Origin: Atopobium sp. BS2
GTDB lineage: Bacteria > Actinomycetota > Coriobacteriia > Coriobacteriales > Atopobiaceae
Direction of reading: 5' to 3'
DNA length: 64,000 nt
Assembly: GCF_000565075.1 (NCBI RefSeq)
Contig: NZ_JDFG01000040.1
Coordinates: 1 to 64,000, forward strand
Below are positions 25,247-34,299 of the stretch, in pieces; within the stretch, counting starts at the first letter, position 1, and each line of letters begins with the position of its first letter. Position numbers and translations under genes: made by a program. The notes below the pieces were generated by a model, which did no database searches, was not told where the DNA came from, and saw nothing but the letters and a program-made list of their open reading frames with translations.

Positions 25247-27331
25247 CTAGAAGGGCGTCCTCAGTGAACTCTCTACCTTGGCAGCTGCATCGTCAAAGGT
25301 AATTTCAAGGCAGTTCTTGAGCATGTTTTGGCCAACACAATAAATGCCATCGTTAACACATGCGCTGCCAATAGCAACTGCCTTGTTAAACACAGCTTTC
25401 TGGTCAAAGACAGGAACACCATTTTGCTTAAGGAACGAGAAGACTTCTTGAGGGGTATCCAGTTTCTTAACAGAAGCATCTGCCTTGAGAAGGTCTTCAA
25501 GCTCTTCTTTTGCTGGTTGAGCAACACTGCCGCCGATAATTATTGCCATTTGATAGCAAGCTGCACAAAGGTCAGAGCGTCCTAGCTTCCACTCCATATA
25601 GGCCAGGCGATAGTACACCAGAGCAACATCTGAACTAGAGAAAATGTGTGCGATAAGGTCTTTGAGCAGCTTTGCAGCCTCAAAAACCTTTGACTGATCT
25701 TCTAATGTTCTTACCAATAGCAGCGTTGCATCAATTCCCAAAGGAGAAATTCTATGGGCTTCTTGTGCATAGCGTTCTGCTTTTTCTGGCTGTTCAAGCA
25801 GGTTGTAGGCGCGAGCCATTCTTGCTAAAGACATAAAATAGGTGTCTGGAATAAGCACCAGTTTTCTTGGCTCATTGGGGAATGCAAGGTTATAAGCTAC
25901 GCGCTCTGAGAGGGAATCAAAATATCTGTAGATAGAATCAGAGTCATCCAGATACAGACCCATATCAAGGGTTGGTGAAACCTGAGACTCAAGCTCTGTA
26001 AGCACCTTTTCTAGAGCGTCTGCATCTGGCTCTCCATCCATGATGTTATTTATGGATTGAAGCGTTTTTTGCAAAGGCGAACCAAAGAGGAATTTCTCGG
26101 CCATAGACCTTCTGTCCGAGAAATCAATAGTGCCCTCAACCAGGCCATGGATGACTCTATCAAAGCCTTCAATGGCGTAAATATCAGAAGTTGAAGCTTT
26201 TGCTTCTTCAAATTTTCCAACTGCATCTGCGGTAGAGGCATCTTTTGGGATGTTGTTGAGAGTGGTGTTCCAAAGCCTAATGCGATGAGATGCCTCAGAG
26301 TATCCAAGATCACTTACCTTTTGGGCTCCACAAACAGCAGTAACTGCTGGCGAGCAGGGGCGATCAGAAAGGTCTGGCATTTCAAAGAAGCTACGAGGAG
26401 AAACCCACTCGTCCGTTTGCTTCATAAAAGGCTCAACCTCGCTAAACCAACCTTCAGAGTCAAAAGAAACTCTGAGCGCTGGATCTTGTGGGAAGCTGTT
26501 GCCGTCAATTTGAGTGTTTGCTGCAGTAGGCAGCAGGCGTGCCAGTGCAGCCTCGTTTAAGTCCATGGATAGAACAATACGCTCTTCTCCGCGCAAGCTG
26601 CCATTGATGCAGACGCGAGAGATTTTGCAGCTCTGAAGTGCCATACGAGCCACGCAAAGAGAAGCACGTAGTGCGTAAGCGCGTGCTGCCGCAATTTGCT
26701 CTGACTTTTCTGCAGATAAGAAGCTAAAGCAGCGAGGACGAGCTACAAAGAACTCAAATACCAAAATATCAAGTTGTGGATTGTAAGAGAAGTTGTATAC
26801 CATCCTAAAAGGGAATGGCGTGTTCTCAACATAGTTGGCAAACCAGAGACGCTTCATCCAGTCTGAGCTGCCATCAGCGTTACCACTAAAAGGAGCAACT
26901 TGCTCAGAAAGGGAAGCTGACTTGGGCATGAGGCTTGCTACCTGCGAAAGGCTAGTACGAACAAGCTGAAGATCTGTCTCAGAAGCATGTGTATTCTTTA
27001 GGGCTTCAACATCTTGTGAAATGTTGAGAATAGCCTCAGTTGCAATAAATGCATCGTACTCTTCCGGTGCACACTCCATCGTGTTAGCGTTGAACCACCA
27101 GCGACCCGTTCTGTCCAGCTTATGAACATCGCCCTTGGGCAGATTGGTATTCTCGAGATTTTTAGAGCGCATCAGCATCTCTTGAAGACCAGCCTCTGCA
27201 ATCTGATTGTTTGCAACAAGGTCTTTAAGAGCGGCAATGACATTATTTGAGCGCAGTAAAATCTTCTCTAGGGTAGAACCCTGAGGTTGCTTTGAAGCTT
27301 TATTTAGCGAGAAAAGATCTGAGACGCCCAA
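25247..27331 (-). CDS. Unknown protein with C-terminal TPR-like repeats
   Basis: A 694-residue soluble protein with no signal peptide and no catalytic motif that I recognise. Residues 1-130 contain an Arg-Trp-Trp-Phe element (GRWWFNANTMEC) and predicted helices; the middle contains beta-like stretches with FNYSYNPQLDILVFEFFVARP-like sequence. Residues about 490-610 have TPR-like helix pairs (ARAYNLLEQPEKAERYAQEA, then YRLAYMEWKLGRSDLCAACY). The start is TTG at 27331, supported by AAAGGAG upstream and the absence of an ATG there. It diverges from uvrB and converges with coaE. It is probably a scaffold protein specific to Coriobacteria, but this is inference. Confidence 0.7.
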   Translation of the reverse strand: MGVSDLFSLNKASKQPQGSTLEKILLRSNNVIAALKDLVANNQIAEAGLQEMLMRSKNLENTNLPKGDVHKLDRTGRWWFNANTMECAPEEYDAFIATEAILNISQDVEALKNTHASETDLQLVRTSLSQVASLMPKSASLSEQVAPFSGNADGSSDWMKRLWFANYVENTPFPFRMVYNFSYNPQLDILVFEFFVARPRCFSFLSAEKSEQIAAARAYALRASLCVARMALQSCKISRVCINGSLRGEERIVLSMDLNEAALARLLPTAANTQIDGNSFPQDPALRVSFDSEGWFSEVEPFMKQTDEWVSPRSFFEMPDLSDRPCSPAVTAVCGAQKVSDLGYSEASHRIRLWNTTLNNIPKDASTADAVGKFEEAKASTSDIYAIEGFDRVIHGLVEGTIDFSDRRSMAEKFLFGSPLQKTLQSINNIMDGEPDADALEKVLTELESQVSPTLDMGLYLDDSDSIYRYFDSLSERVAYNLAFPNEPRKLVLIPDTYFMSLARMARAYNLLEQPEKAERYAQEAHRISPLGIDATLLLVRTLEDQSKVFEAAKLLKDLIAHIFSSSDVALVYYRLAYMEWKLGRSDLCAACYQMAIIIGGSVAQPAKEELEDLLKADASVKKLDTPQEVFSFLKQNGVPVFDQKAVFNKAVAIGSACVNDGIYCVGQNMLKNCLEITFDDAAAKVESSLRTPF

Positions 27332-27445
27332 GGTATCTCCTTTATCTGATGTAACTTGTTTATTTAAATGCTAGTTTAACGCATATAGGTAATGTATTTA
27401 TTACCCGTCACACTTTGAAACTATACTGCAATTTATAAATAGTAT

Positions 27446-27459
27446 AGAACAAGTGTTTC
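27446..27459. promoter_or_regulatory. LexA-type SOS box upstream of uvrB
   Basis: AGAACAAGTGTTTC matches the Gram-positive LexA consensus CGAACRNRYGTTYG at 12 of 14 positions, missing only the two outermost bases. It lies about 20 bases before a TATACT -10 element (27477-27482) and 50 bases before the start codon, a proper site for SOS repression of uvrB. Confidence 0.7.
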
Positions 27460-27507
27460 AGTTTTGAGAAGTGGGGTATACTACTTTCACAAGAAAAGGA
27501 GAATCTC

Positions 27508-29748
27508 ATGAATGCATCTCATGCTGAAGATCAACATAAAGAATATATAGGTGCTGAACTGCGCCGATTTGGTCGTGAAGCAGGAGAAGAGAAGCTTCAG
27601 GTAGTATCTCCTTTTGAACCCGCAGGTGATCAGCCACAGGCAATAGAAAAGCTTGCCCAAGGAATTGAAGACGGGCTTAGGTACCAGACGCTCTTAGGTG
27701 TTACGGGTTCGGGTAAGACCTTCTCTATGGCTAAAACTATCGAGAAGCTCAACCGCCCCACGCTTATTATGGAGCCCAATAAAACACTGGCTGCCCAGGT
27801 TGCCTCAGAGATGAAGGAGCTCTTTCCTAACAACGCAGTTGTGTACTTTGTCTCGTACTATGACTACTACCAGCCAGAAGCATATGTTCCGCAATCAGAT
27901 ACGTACATAGAAAAAGATGCTTCTATTAATGAAGAGGTAGAGAAGCTCCGTCACCAGGCAACTTCGTCACTTTTGTCTAGGCGTGATGTCATTGTTGTGG
28001 CATCTGTATCGTGTATTTACGGTATTGGTAGCCCTCAAGATTATGCAGGTCTTGCTCCTAATGTAGATAAATCCGTTCCTCTTGAGCGTGATGATTTTAT
28101 TAAAGATCTTATTGATGTTCAGTACGATAGAAATGATTATGACCTGCAGCGCGGTATGTTTAGGGTGCGTGGAGACGTTGTTGATGTATTCCCACCGTAT
28201 GCAGAAAACCCGCTGCGTATTGAGTTCTTTGGGGATGAAGTAGAAAGCATCTCAGAGGTTAGCAATGTAACGGGAGAAGTACTGAGAGAGTTTGATGCTA
28301 TTCCCATTTGGCCTGCATCTCACTATGTTACTGAGCGTCCAAAGATTACCCACGCCCTTACAACCATTTCTGAAGAGATGGAAGCTCGTGTTAAAGAGCT
28401 TAAAGAAAACGATAAATTACTTGAAGCTCAGCGTCTTGCTCAGAGAACAAACTATGACTTAGAGATGCTTGAGACTATGGGTTATTGCAATGGTATTGAG
28501 AACTATTCGCGCCATTTGGATGGTCGTGCTCCAGGTGAGCCTCCCTATACGCTCATTGATTATTTCCCTAAAGATATGATTTGCATTATCGATGAGTCTC
28601 ACGTTACGGTTCCTCAAATTAGAGGTATGTATGAGGGTGATAGATCTCGTAAGGTTACGCTGGTAGATCACGGATTTAGACTTCCTTCTGCACTTGATAA
28701 CAGGCCGCTCAGATTTGATGAGTTTGAAGGACGCATTCCACAGTTCATTTACGTTTCCGCAACTCCTGGAGATTATGAAGAGACGGTTGCTCAGCAACAG
28801 GTGCAGCAAATCATTCGTCCAACTGGCCTCCTCGATCCAAAGATTGATGTCAGACCAGTAAGAGGTCAGATTGATGATCTAATTTCAGAGGTCAAAGAGA
28901 GAGTGGCAAAAAAAGAGCGCGTTCTTGTTACCACGCTTACTAAACGAATGGCAGAAGATCTTACAGATCACCTGTTAGACGAGGGTATCAAAGTCAACTA
29001 CATGCACTCAGATACAGCTACACTTGACCGTGTAGAAATCATTAGAGATTTGCGTCAGGGAAAAATTGACGTGCTTGTTGGAATCAACCTTTTGCGAGAA
29101 GGACTTGATATTCCAGAGGTTTCTCTCGTAGCTATTCTTGATGCTGATAAAGAGGGTTTCTTAAGAAACAGAAGGTCTCTTATTCAGACTATGGGTAGAG
29201 CCGCAAGAAACGCTTCCGGCCAGGTCATTATGTACGCTGATAAAATCACTGATTCTATGCGCATTGCCATAGATGAGACAAAAAGGCGTCGAGAAATTCA
29301 GGAAGCGTTTAACAAAGAGCACGGTATTGTGCCTAAAACCGTTAAGAAATCTATTACAGATATTGCAGGTTTTATTGCCGAGGCATCAGAGAACATTGAT
29401 AAACGCAAGCGCAAAAATGGAGAGTTCTACACCGCCTCAGATGATGAAGATTCGCTTGAAGAGCAGCAAGAATCAATTCTTGAAATGCCTGCAGAGTTGC
29501 TTGCTGAAGAGCTACAAAATCTTCCTCGCACAGAGGTTGAAGCAATGCTTTCTGGAATGGAAGCAGAGATGGCAGAAGCTTCTGCGTCTATGGATTATGA
29601 GCATGCAGCAGAACTCAGAGATCAGATTGTTGCCATTAGAAGTCAGCTCGAAGGCACTACCTCAGATGATGTTATCAAGAGGCTTAAAACTGGTGCTAGA
29701 AAAGGCAGCGCTCACGCAACTCGCAGACGCTATAGAGGCAAACATTAG
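27508..29748 (+). CDS. uvrB: Excinuclease ABC subunit B
   Basis: A 746-residue UvrB, the damage-verifying helicase-like subunit of nucleotide excision repair. K70 in GVTGSGKTF is Walker [13 protein letters not shown] is the beta-hairpin that probes damage, DESHVTVPQ is the Walker B region, and [13 protein letters not shown] and QTMGRAARN are late helicase motifs. The C-terminal UVR domain ([14 protein letters not shown]) binds UvrC. The protein is about 70 residues longer than the Escherichia coli form, mainly in an acidic linker before the UVR domain. A LexA-like box stands upstream. Its stop overlaps the stop of the convergent flavoprotein by two bases. Confidence 0.96.
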   Translation: MNASHAEDQHKEYIGAELRRFGREAGEEKLQVVSPFEPAGDQPQAIEKLAQGIEDGLRYQTLLGVTGSGKTFSMAKTIEKLNRPTLIMEPNKTLAAQVASEMKELFPNNAVVYFVSYYDYYQPEAYVPQSDTYIEKDASINEEVEKLRHQATSSLLSRRDVIVVASVSCIYGIGSPQDYAGLAPNVDKSVPLERDDFIKDLIDVQYDRNDYDLQRGMFRVRGDVVDVFPPYAENPLRIEFFGDEVESISEVSNVTGEVLREFDAIPIWPASHYVTERPKITHALTTISEEMEARVKELKENDKLLEAQRLAQRTNYDLEMLETMGYCNGIENYSRHLDGRAPGEPPYTLIDYFPKDMICIIDESHVTVPQIRGMYEGDRSRKVTLVDHGFRLPSALDNRPLRFDEFEGRIPQFIYVSATPGDYEETVAQQQVQQIIRPTGLLDPKIDVRPVRGQIDDLISEVKERVAKKERVLVTTLTKRMAEDLTDHLLDEGIKVNYMHSDTATLDRVEIIRDLRQGKIDVLVGINLLREGLDIPEVSLVAILDADKEGFLRNRRSLIQTMGRAARNASGQVIMYADKITDSMRIAIDETKRRREIQEAFNKEHGIVPKTVKKSITDIAGFIAEASENIDKRKRKNGEFYTASDDEDSLEEQQESILEMPAELLAEELQNLPRTEVEAMLSGMEAEMAEASASMDYEHAAELRDQIVAIRSQLEGTTSDDVIKRLKTGARKGSAHATRRRYRGKH

Positions 29749-31415
29749 GCGTTGTTGTAGTGCTCTACTACAAGCTCGGCCATCCTAATGCCATCAGCTG
29801 CGGCGCTCATAATGCCACCGGCGTAGCCGGCACCTTCACCTACAGGCCACACACCAGGTGTGTTAATACTTTGTCCTGTTTCATCGCGGGTAATTCTTAC
29901 AGGAGAGCTTGATCTTGTTTCAACACCCGTAAGAACTGCATCGGGATGAGCAAAGCCATGAAGCTTTTTGTCCATAATTGGAAGGGCTTCTCGCAAGGTT
30001 TGTAGGATGTAGGGAGGCAGACAGTTTTCAAGTGAGGTCCAGGTAACACCACGCGGATACGTTGGTTTTACCGAACGCGGTCCAGTAGAAGCTTTCTTGT
30101 TTAGGAAGTCACCAACCAGCTGAGCAGGAGCAACATAAGAGCCGCCGCCTGCTTTAAAGGCCGCCTGCTCGCAAGAGCGTTGCAGCTCAATGCCAGCAAG
30201 TACGTCGTCCCCTGGTAGATCTTCTGGATAGACGTTAGCTAACAGGCCGGAGTTGGCATTTTTGCCCGCACGGTCAGACAGGCTCATGCCGTTTGTGACT
30301 ACGCCGTCCTTCTCGCTAGCTGCAGATACAACATAGCCACCAGGACACATGCAGAATGAGAAAGCACTCCTACCAGAGGGAAGATGAACAGAAAGCTTGT
30401 AGGGGGCCGCTCCAAGTACGGGATTGGTTGCTTCGGGACCGTACAACGATTTATTGATTTGAGACTGAAGATGCTCAATTCGCACACCCATAGCAAAGGT
30501 TTTTCTCTCCATAGAAATACCTTTGTCTTTGAGCATGACATACGTGTCTCTACTTGAGTGACCAGTCGCAAGAATCATTGTGCGAGTCTTTATGGTTTCA
30601 GCTTGAGTTGAGCCGTCTGGATTGGTCTTCTCAATCTGAATTGCAGAAAGGGAGCCATCTGAGGCTCGCTCTAGGGAGGCGAGTTTTGTTCTAAATGCAA
30701 CGGTTCCACCCGCCTCTTCAATCATTGTGACAATGTTGGTCACAACAGCGGGAAGAACATCACTTCCTACATGGGGTTTTGCATCCCACAAAATGTTTTT
30801 CTGTGCACCTGCTTTTACAAAAGTCTCAAGAATAAAGCGGTGAGAAGCACTTTTGGTACCCGTGTTGAGCTTGCCGTCAGAGAATGTACCAGCACCACCA
30901 AGACCAAATTGGATATTGCTCTCAATATCTAGCTGACCCGTTTGGTTATGATGCTCTACCGCTGCAGTTCTTCGTACTGCATCATCTCCGCGCTCGATAA
31001 GCAGGGGATTAAGACCAGCCTTGGCAAGCGTCAGCGCACAGAACAAGCCTGCACATCCTGCTCCTACAACAACGGGACGATTCTCTGAGGGAGCAGGTTG
31101 CTTCGCTTTGGGAAGTGTAAAAGCATTTGCCTCAGCAAGCTTGATATGCTTTGCCGCAGGTTTGCCTTGAATCTTGTTAAGGAGTTTTTGTTCCGCTGCG
31201 GACCCACCTTTAAGGTGTACGTGGTAGGTAAGGATAAGAACAATATCATTTCTTTTACGCGCATCAATTGAGCGTTTATGCAGCTCATATGAGGTAACCT
31301 CATCCGCAGAGACTCGGAGAGCGTGAAGCAGCGCATCAAACCCCGCCTTTGATTCTTTAGCAGGATGCTTACGAAGAGGAGCAACATGAACTTTAATGTT
31401 TGATACTTCCAGCAT
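29745..31415 (-). CDS. FAD-dependent dehydrogenase (COG2509-like)
   Basis: A 556-residue flavoprotein. [19 protein letters not shown] is the dinucleotide-binding loop (about residue 115), [15 protein letters not shown] and the [18 protein letters not shown]-terminal block are typical of the COG2509 group. An N-terminal domain of about 110 residues precedes the Rossmann fold, as is usual for this group. Substrate unknown. Start ATG 31415 lies one base after the stop of the next flavoprotein gene, so the two are coupled. It converges on uvrB with overlapping stops. Confidence 0.88.
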   Translation of the reverse strand: MLEVSNIKVHVAPLRKHPAKESKAGFDALLHALRVSADEVTSYELHKRSIDARKRNDIVLILTYHVHLKGGSAAEQKLLNKIQGKPAAKHIKLAEANAFTLPKAKQPAPSENRPVVVGAGCAGLFCALTLAKAGLNPLLIERGDDAVRRTAAVEHHNQTGQLDIESNIQFGLGGAGTFSDGKLNTGTKSASHRFILETFVKAGAQKNILWDAKPHVGSDVLPAVVTNIVTMIEEAGGTVAFRTKLASLERASDGSLSAIQIEKTNPDGSTQAETIKTRTMILATGHSSRDTYVMLKDKGISMERKTFAMGVRIEHLQSQINKSLYGPEATNPVLGAAPYKLSVHLPSGRSAFSFCMCPGGYVVSAASEKDGVVTNGMSLSDRAGKNANSGLLANVYPEDLPGDDVLAGIELQRSCEQAAFKAGGGSYVAPAQLVGDFLNKKASTGPRSVKPTYPRGVTWTSLENCLPPYILQTLREALPIMDKKLHGFAHPDAVLTGVETRSSSPVRITRDETGQSINTPGVWPVGEGAGYAGGIMSAAADGIRMAELVVEHYNNA

Positions 31416-31416
31416 G

Positions 31417-32670
31417 TTAGTTGTCCTCTTTCAGAGATTCGCAATTCTGACCAGCGCTTTTTGCGGCAGCCAGACCGGCAACCATACCGCTCTTCCACGC
31501 CCACGAGAGGTTAAATCCTCCACATTGAGCATCAATGTCAAGAGCTTCTCCAGCGATAAACAGACCTGGAATGCTGCGCGCCTCAAGTGTGTCTGTACTC
31601 ACCTGTTCAACGGAAATACCGCCAACACAGACCTGTGGGACAACTTTGGCGGATGTACCTGTTACGGTAAATGCTATTTTGTGAGCCTTGGTAATAGTAC
31701 TCTCTACTGAGTCATGAGCACCTAGATAAGCGGCGATTTGTGGGTCTAGAAGACCGTCGGTGGTGTGAGCTTCTACAGCTGCTGAAACCTCTTCTTCTGT
31801 AAGCTGGGGGAGAAGGTCAATCTCAAGCACATCACCTGGAAGAGCGGTGCGGGACAAGTTAAAAATCATGATGCCCGAGAGTCCAAATGGTCTAAAGAGC
31901 AGCTCGCCCGGTTCCTGTTTAAGGACATTGCCATCTCTCAAAAGAACTGCATGCGCACGGACACGTTTGCCATCCAGGCTTGCAGGAGGCTCAGGGGTGC
32001 AGGTGAGCGCGCAGAGCCCAGGTCGCAGTGAAGTGGTCTGCAAGTTAAGGCTCTCTGCAAGATTTGTGGTTGCGAGTCCGCCAGTGGCTAGAACTACCGA
32101 TGATGCATGGACCTTGTGGGTTTTCTCGCCACTAAAGCATTCTTGAAAGGCAACGGTGAAGCCATTGTGCTGCGGATTTACCGATGTGACTTCTCGTCCC
32201 AGGGCAAATTGGACACCAGCTTTTTGGGCTCGCTTGAGTAGCAATGATTGGATGGAGCTTGCTTGCCTGGTAAGAGGGTACATTCTGCCTTCGTCTTCTG
32301 TAGCCCAAGCAAGACCGCTGGACCTAAAGAAAGTTAGGATGTCCGCAAGAAACGTGTCCTTGTCTTTGCAGACAGCCTGAACAAACTCTGGATGAGAGAA
32401 ATTCTCAAAGCTCAAATCTGCATTGGTAAAGTTACAGCGACCGCCGCCTGTTGCAAGGATGGTTCTGCCGCTCTCCAGTGCTTTTTCAAAGACAACAACG
32501 CGCTTATTGGCACCAAGAGCCTCGGCAGCAGTGATGGCAGCGCAGAGTCCTGCCGCGCCGCCACCTAAAATTGCTACATCAATGTTGTCTGGCACCATGA
32601 ACGCCTGAGCTTGCTTAATACGCTGAGCCTGTGCTGCTTGTCGTTCTTTAATGCGCGTTGTTTGAGCCAT
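31417..32670 (-). CDS. BaiN/HI0933-like NAD(P)/FAD-dependent oxidoreductase
   Basis: A 417-residue flavoprotein of the HI0933/BaiN group. AILGGGAAGLCAAITAAEALG is the FAD-binding loop, ILATGGGRCNFTNADLS the conserved family motif, and FIAGEALDIDAQCGGFNLSWA the C-terminal FAD contact. BaiN of Clostridium scindens acts in bile acid dehydroxylation, but the family is broad and the function here is open. It is the second of three minus-strand genes (mrp, this gene, COG2509 gene) separated by 45 and 1 bases. Confidence 0.9.
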   Translation of the reverse strand: MAQTTRIKERQAAQAQRIKQAQAFMVPDNIDVAILGGGAAGLCAAITAAEALGANKRVVVFEKALESGRTILATGGGRCNFTNADLSFENFSHPEFVQAVCKDKDTFLADILTFFRSSGLAWATEDEGRMYPLTRQASSIQSLLLKRAQKAGVQFALGREVTSVNPQHNGFTVAFQECFSGEKTHKVHASSVVLATGGLATTNLAESLNLQTTSLRPGLCALTCTPEPPASLDGKRVRAHAVLLRDGNVLKQEPGELLFRPFGLSGIMIFNLSRTALPGDVLEIDLLPQLTEEEVSAAVEAHTTDGLLDPQIAAYLGAHDSVESTITKAHKIAFTVTGTSAKVVPQVCVGGISVEQVSTDTLEARSIPGLFIAGEALDIDAQCGGFNLSWAWKSGMVAGLAAAKSAGQNCESLKEDN

Positions 32671-32715
32671 AGTAAGAATTACCTTTTGTATTGTGTAAGC
32701 ACCAGCTTCTAGGAC

Positions 32716-33564
32716 TTACAGGTCAAGAACGCTCTGTGTTGCGTCAGGAACAAGACCTTGAGGAAGCTCGGTGCTAAAGGTTCCTTTATCGGCGATCTGC
32801 GCAAAGGTTGCATCCATAGGAAGCTGTCCCAAAGGCTTGAGGTTAAATGCTGCTGCGGTCTCGGCAAGCTTTGATGGACCGTAAGGTTCAATGCGCTCAT
32901 CGCAGTGAGGACAGGTGATATATGCCATGTTCTCAATCAAACCAAGTACAGGTACATGCATCATTTCTGCCATGCGCACTGCCTTGCCCACAACCATCTG
33001 AACAAGATCTTGTGGAGAAGAAACAATTACAACGCCCTCAACAGGAAGGGACTGGAATACAGTCAGAGCAACATCGCCCGTTCCTGGAGGCATGTCGATG
33101 AGTAGGTAATCAAGGTCACCCCAGTTGCACTGGCTGTAGAACTGTTGGATAGCACCAGCAACAACAGGGCCCCTCCAGAGAACAGGATCGGTCTCGTTTT
33201 GAAGCACCAGGTTAGCGCTCATAATCTTGATACCATTTGCATCCTCGATAGGAATAAGCTGCTCTTCAACGCCGTAAGAGCGCTCATCAGAGATGCCAAA
33301 CATACGAGGAATTGAAGGTCCGGTAATATCGCCGTCAAGAATACCAACGCGCTTACCTGCGCGAGCAAGGTTAGTTGCAAGGATGCCAGTGACAAAAGAC
33401 TTGCCAACGCCACCCTTACCAGAAACAATGCCAATAACGTGCTTCACGCTTGAGTGCTGATTAAGTTCAAAGCCCGCTGGTGGCTGTGGCTCTTTCTTTT
33501 TGCCGTGAAGTGCAGCGTCAATCTCTTTGCGAAGCGCCTCACGATCAATATCTACGTCTGCCAT
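32716..33564 (-). CDS. mrp: Mrp/NBP35-type iron-sulfur carrier ATPase
   Basis: A 282-residue P-loop ATPase (ApbC/Mrp). SGKGGVGKSFVTGILATNLA is the deviant Walker A, DGDITGPSIPRMFGI the switch region, DMPPGTGDVALT the Walker B region, and CPHC near residue 222 holds the bridging 4Fe-4S cluster that it inserts into target proteins. It starts at ATG 33564 and leads the minus-strand flavoprotein run. The N-terminal MIP18-like domain found in many Mrp proteins is missing. Confidence 0.94.
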   Translation of the reverse strand: MADVDIDREALRKEIDAALHGKKKEPQPPAGFELNQHSSVKHVIGIVSGKGGVGKSFVTGILATNLARAGKRVGILDGDITGPSIPRMFGISDERSYGVEEQLIPIEDANGIKIMSANLVLQNETDPVLWRGPVVAGAIQQFYSQCNWGDLDYLLIDMPPGTGDVALTVFQSLPVEGVVIVSSPQDLVQMVVGKAVRMAEMMHVPVLGLIENMAYITCPHCDERIEPYGPSKLAETAAAFNLKPLGQLPMDATFAQIADKGTFSTELPQGLVPDATQSVLDL

Positions 33565-33639
33565 GTCTCTCCTTATGTAGCAGTTGTATGCAGTAACTAC
33601 TTAATTCTACCCATAGAACTTTATGGCAAACGAGATAGC

Positions 33640-33645
33640 TATAAT
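33640..33645 (+). promoter_or_regulatory. TATAAT -10 element for yhcH
   Basis: A consensus TATAAT about 40 bases before the YhcH start in the 118-base divergent gap. The -35 region is weak. Confidence 0.4.
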
Positions 33646-33682
33646 CTTTTCGGCGCACTTTAGCTGAACGTAGGAGGTTCAC

Positions 33683-34144
33683 ATGATTTTCTCGTCAATT
33701 AAAAACTTATCTGAGAATGACTTTGGTCAGAAATATATGGCCTGTGCTGCGAAGTTTCTAGCAACCCACAATCTGGATGAGCTGCCTTTGGGCAAAACAG
33801 AAATTGATGGAGATAACGTTTTTGTGAACGTCATGGAGTTTGAGCCAGCACTGCCTGGCGAGAAGGACTATGAGGCTCATAAGATTTACGCTGATATTCA
33901 TGTGGTTATTTCTGGCACCGAAAGCATCGCTGTTACCCCTCTTGAGCAGTGTGTTCTTAAGGGTGACTTTAATTTTGATGCTGATTTTGGTGCTTATACC
34001 AATCCTGGGGAAGAGACATGGGTTACCTTGCACGCTGGTGATTTTCTAGTGACACCTCCATCTGATGCTCACAAACCAGGCTGTACGCTGGAGAAATCTG
34101 GCTCAAAGCTCAAAAAAGCCGTGATGAAGGTTCGCATTAAATAG
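33683..34144 (+). CDS. YhcH/YjgK/YiaL family protein (NanQ-like)
   Basis: A 153-residue single-domain cupin-like protein. YEAHKIYADIHVVISGTESI and DAHKPG carry the His/Asp metal ligands of the family, and VMKVRIK is the usual C-terminus. YhcH (NanQ) in Escherichia coli acts on sialic acid anomers and belongs to the NanR regulon, so a link with the sialic acid locus at 44-54 kb is plausible though the genes are 10 kb apart. It has its own promoter and GGAGG ribosome binding site. A long hairpin follows at 34192-34232. Confidence 0.9.
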   Translation: MIFSSIKNLSENDFGQKYMACAAKFLATHNLDELPLGKTEIDGDNVFVNVMEFEPALPGEKDYEAHKIYADIHVVISGTESIAVTPLEQCVLKGDFNFDADFGAYTNPGEETWVTLHAGDFLVTPPSDAHKPGCTLEKSGSKLKKAVMKVRIK

Positions 34145-34191
34145 GGAAGCGCGCTTGCCGTGTTTTGGCGACACTATCTTGGGTATACTAG

Positions 34192-34240
34192 AACATCAGT
34201 ACGCACAAATTGTATCGGTGTGTACTGATGTTGTTTTCTA
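34192..34240. terminator. 15-base-stem hairpin between yhcH and uvrA
   Basis: AACATCAGTACGCAC / GTGTGTACTGATGTT form a 15-base stem with one wobble and an 11-base loop, followed by GTTTTCT. It is most simply the terminator of yhcH. A TATACT (34184-34189) directly before it could instead start transcription toward uvrA, putting the hairpin in that leader. Confidence 0.6.
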
Positions 34241-34299
34241 TTGTTTGGCAGTTGGCGCGTAAAAGAAATGCGCATGTCAAACTGGTTATGTGAGGAACT

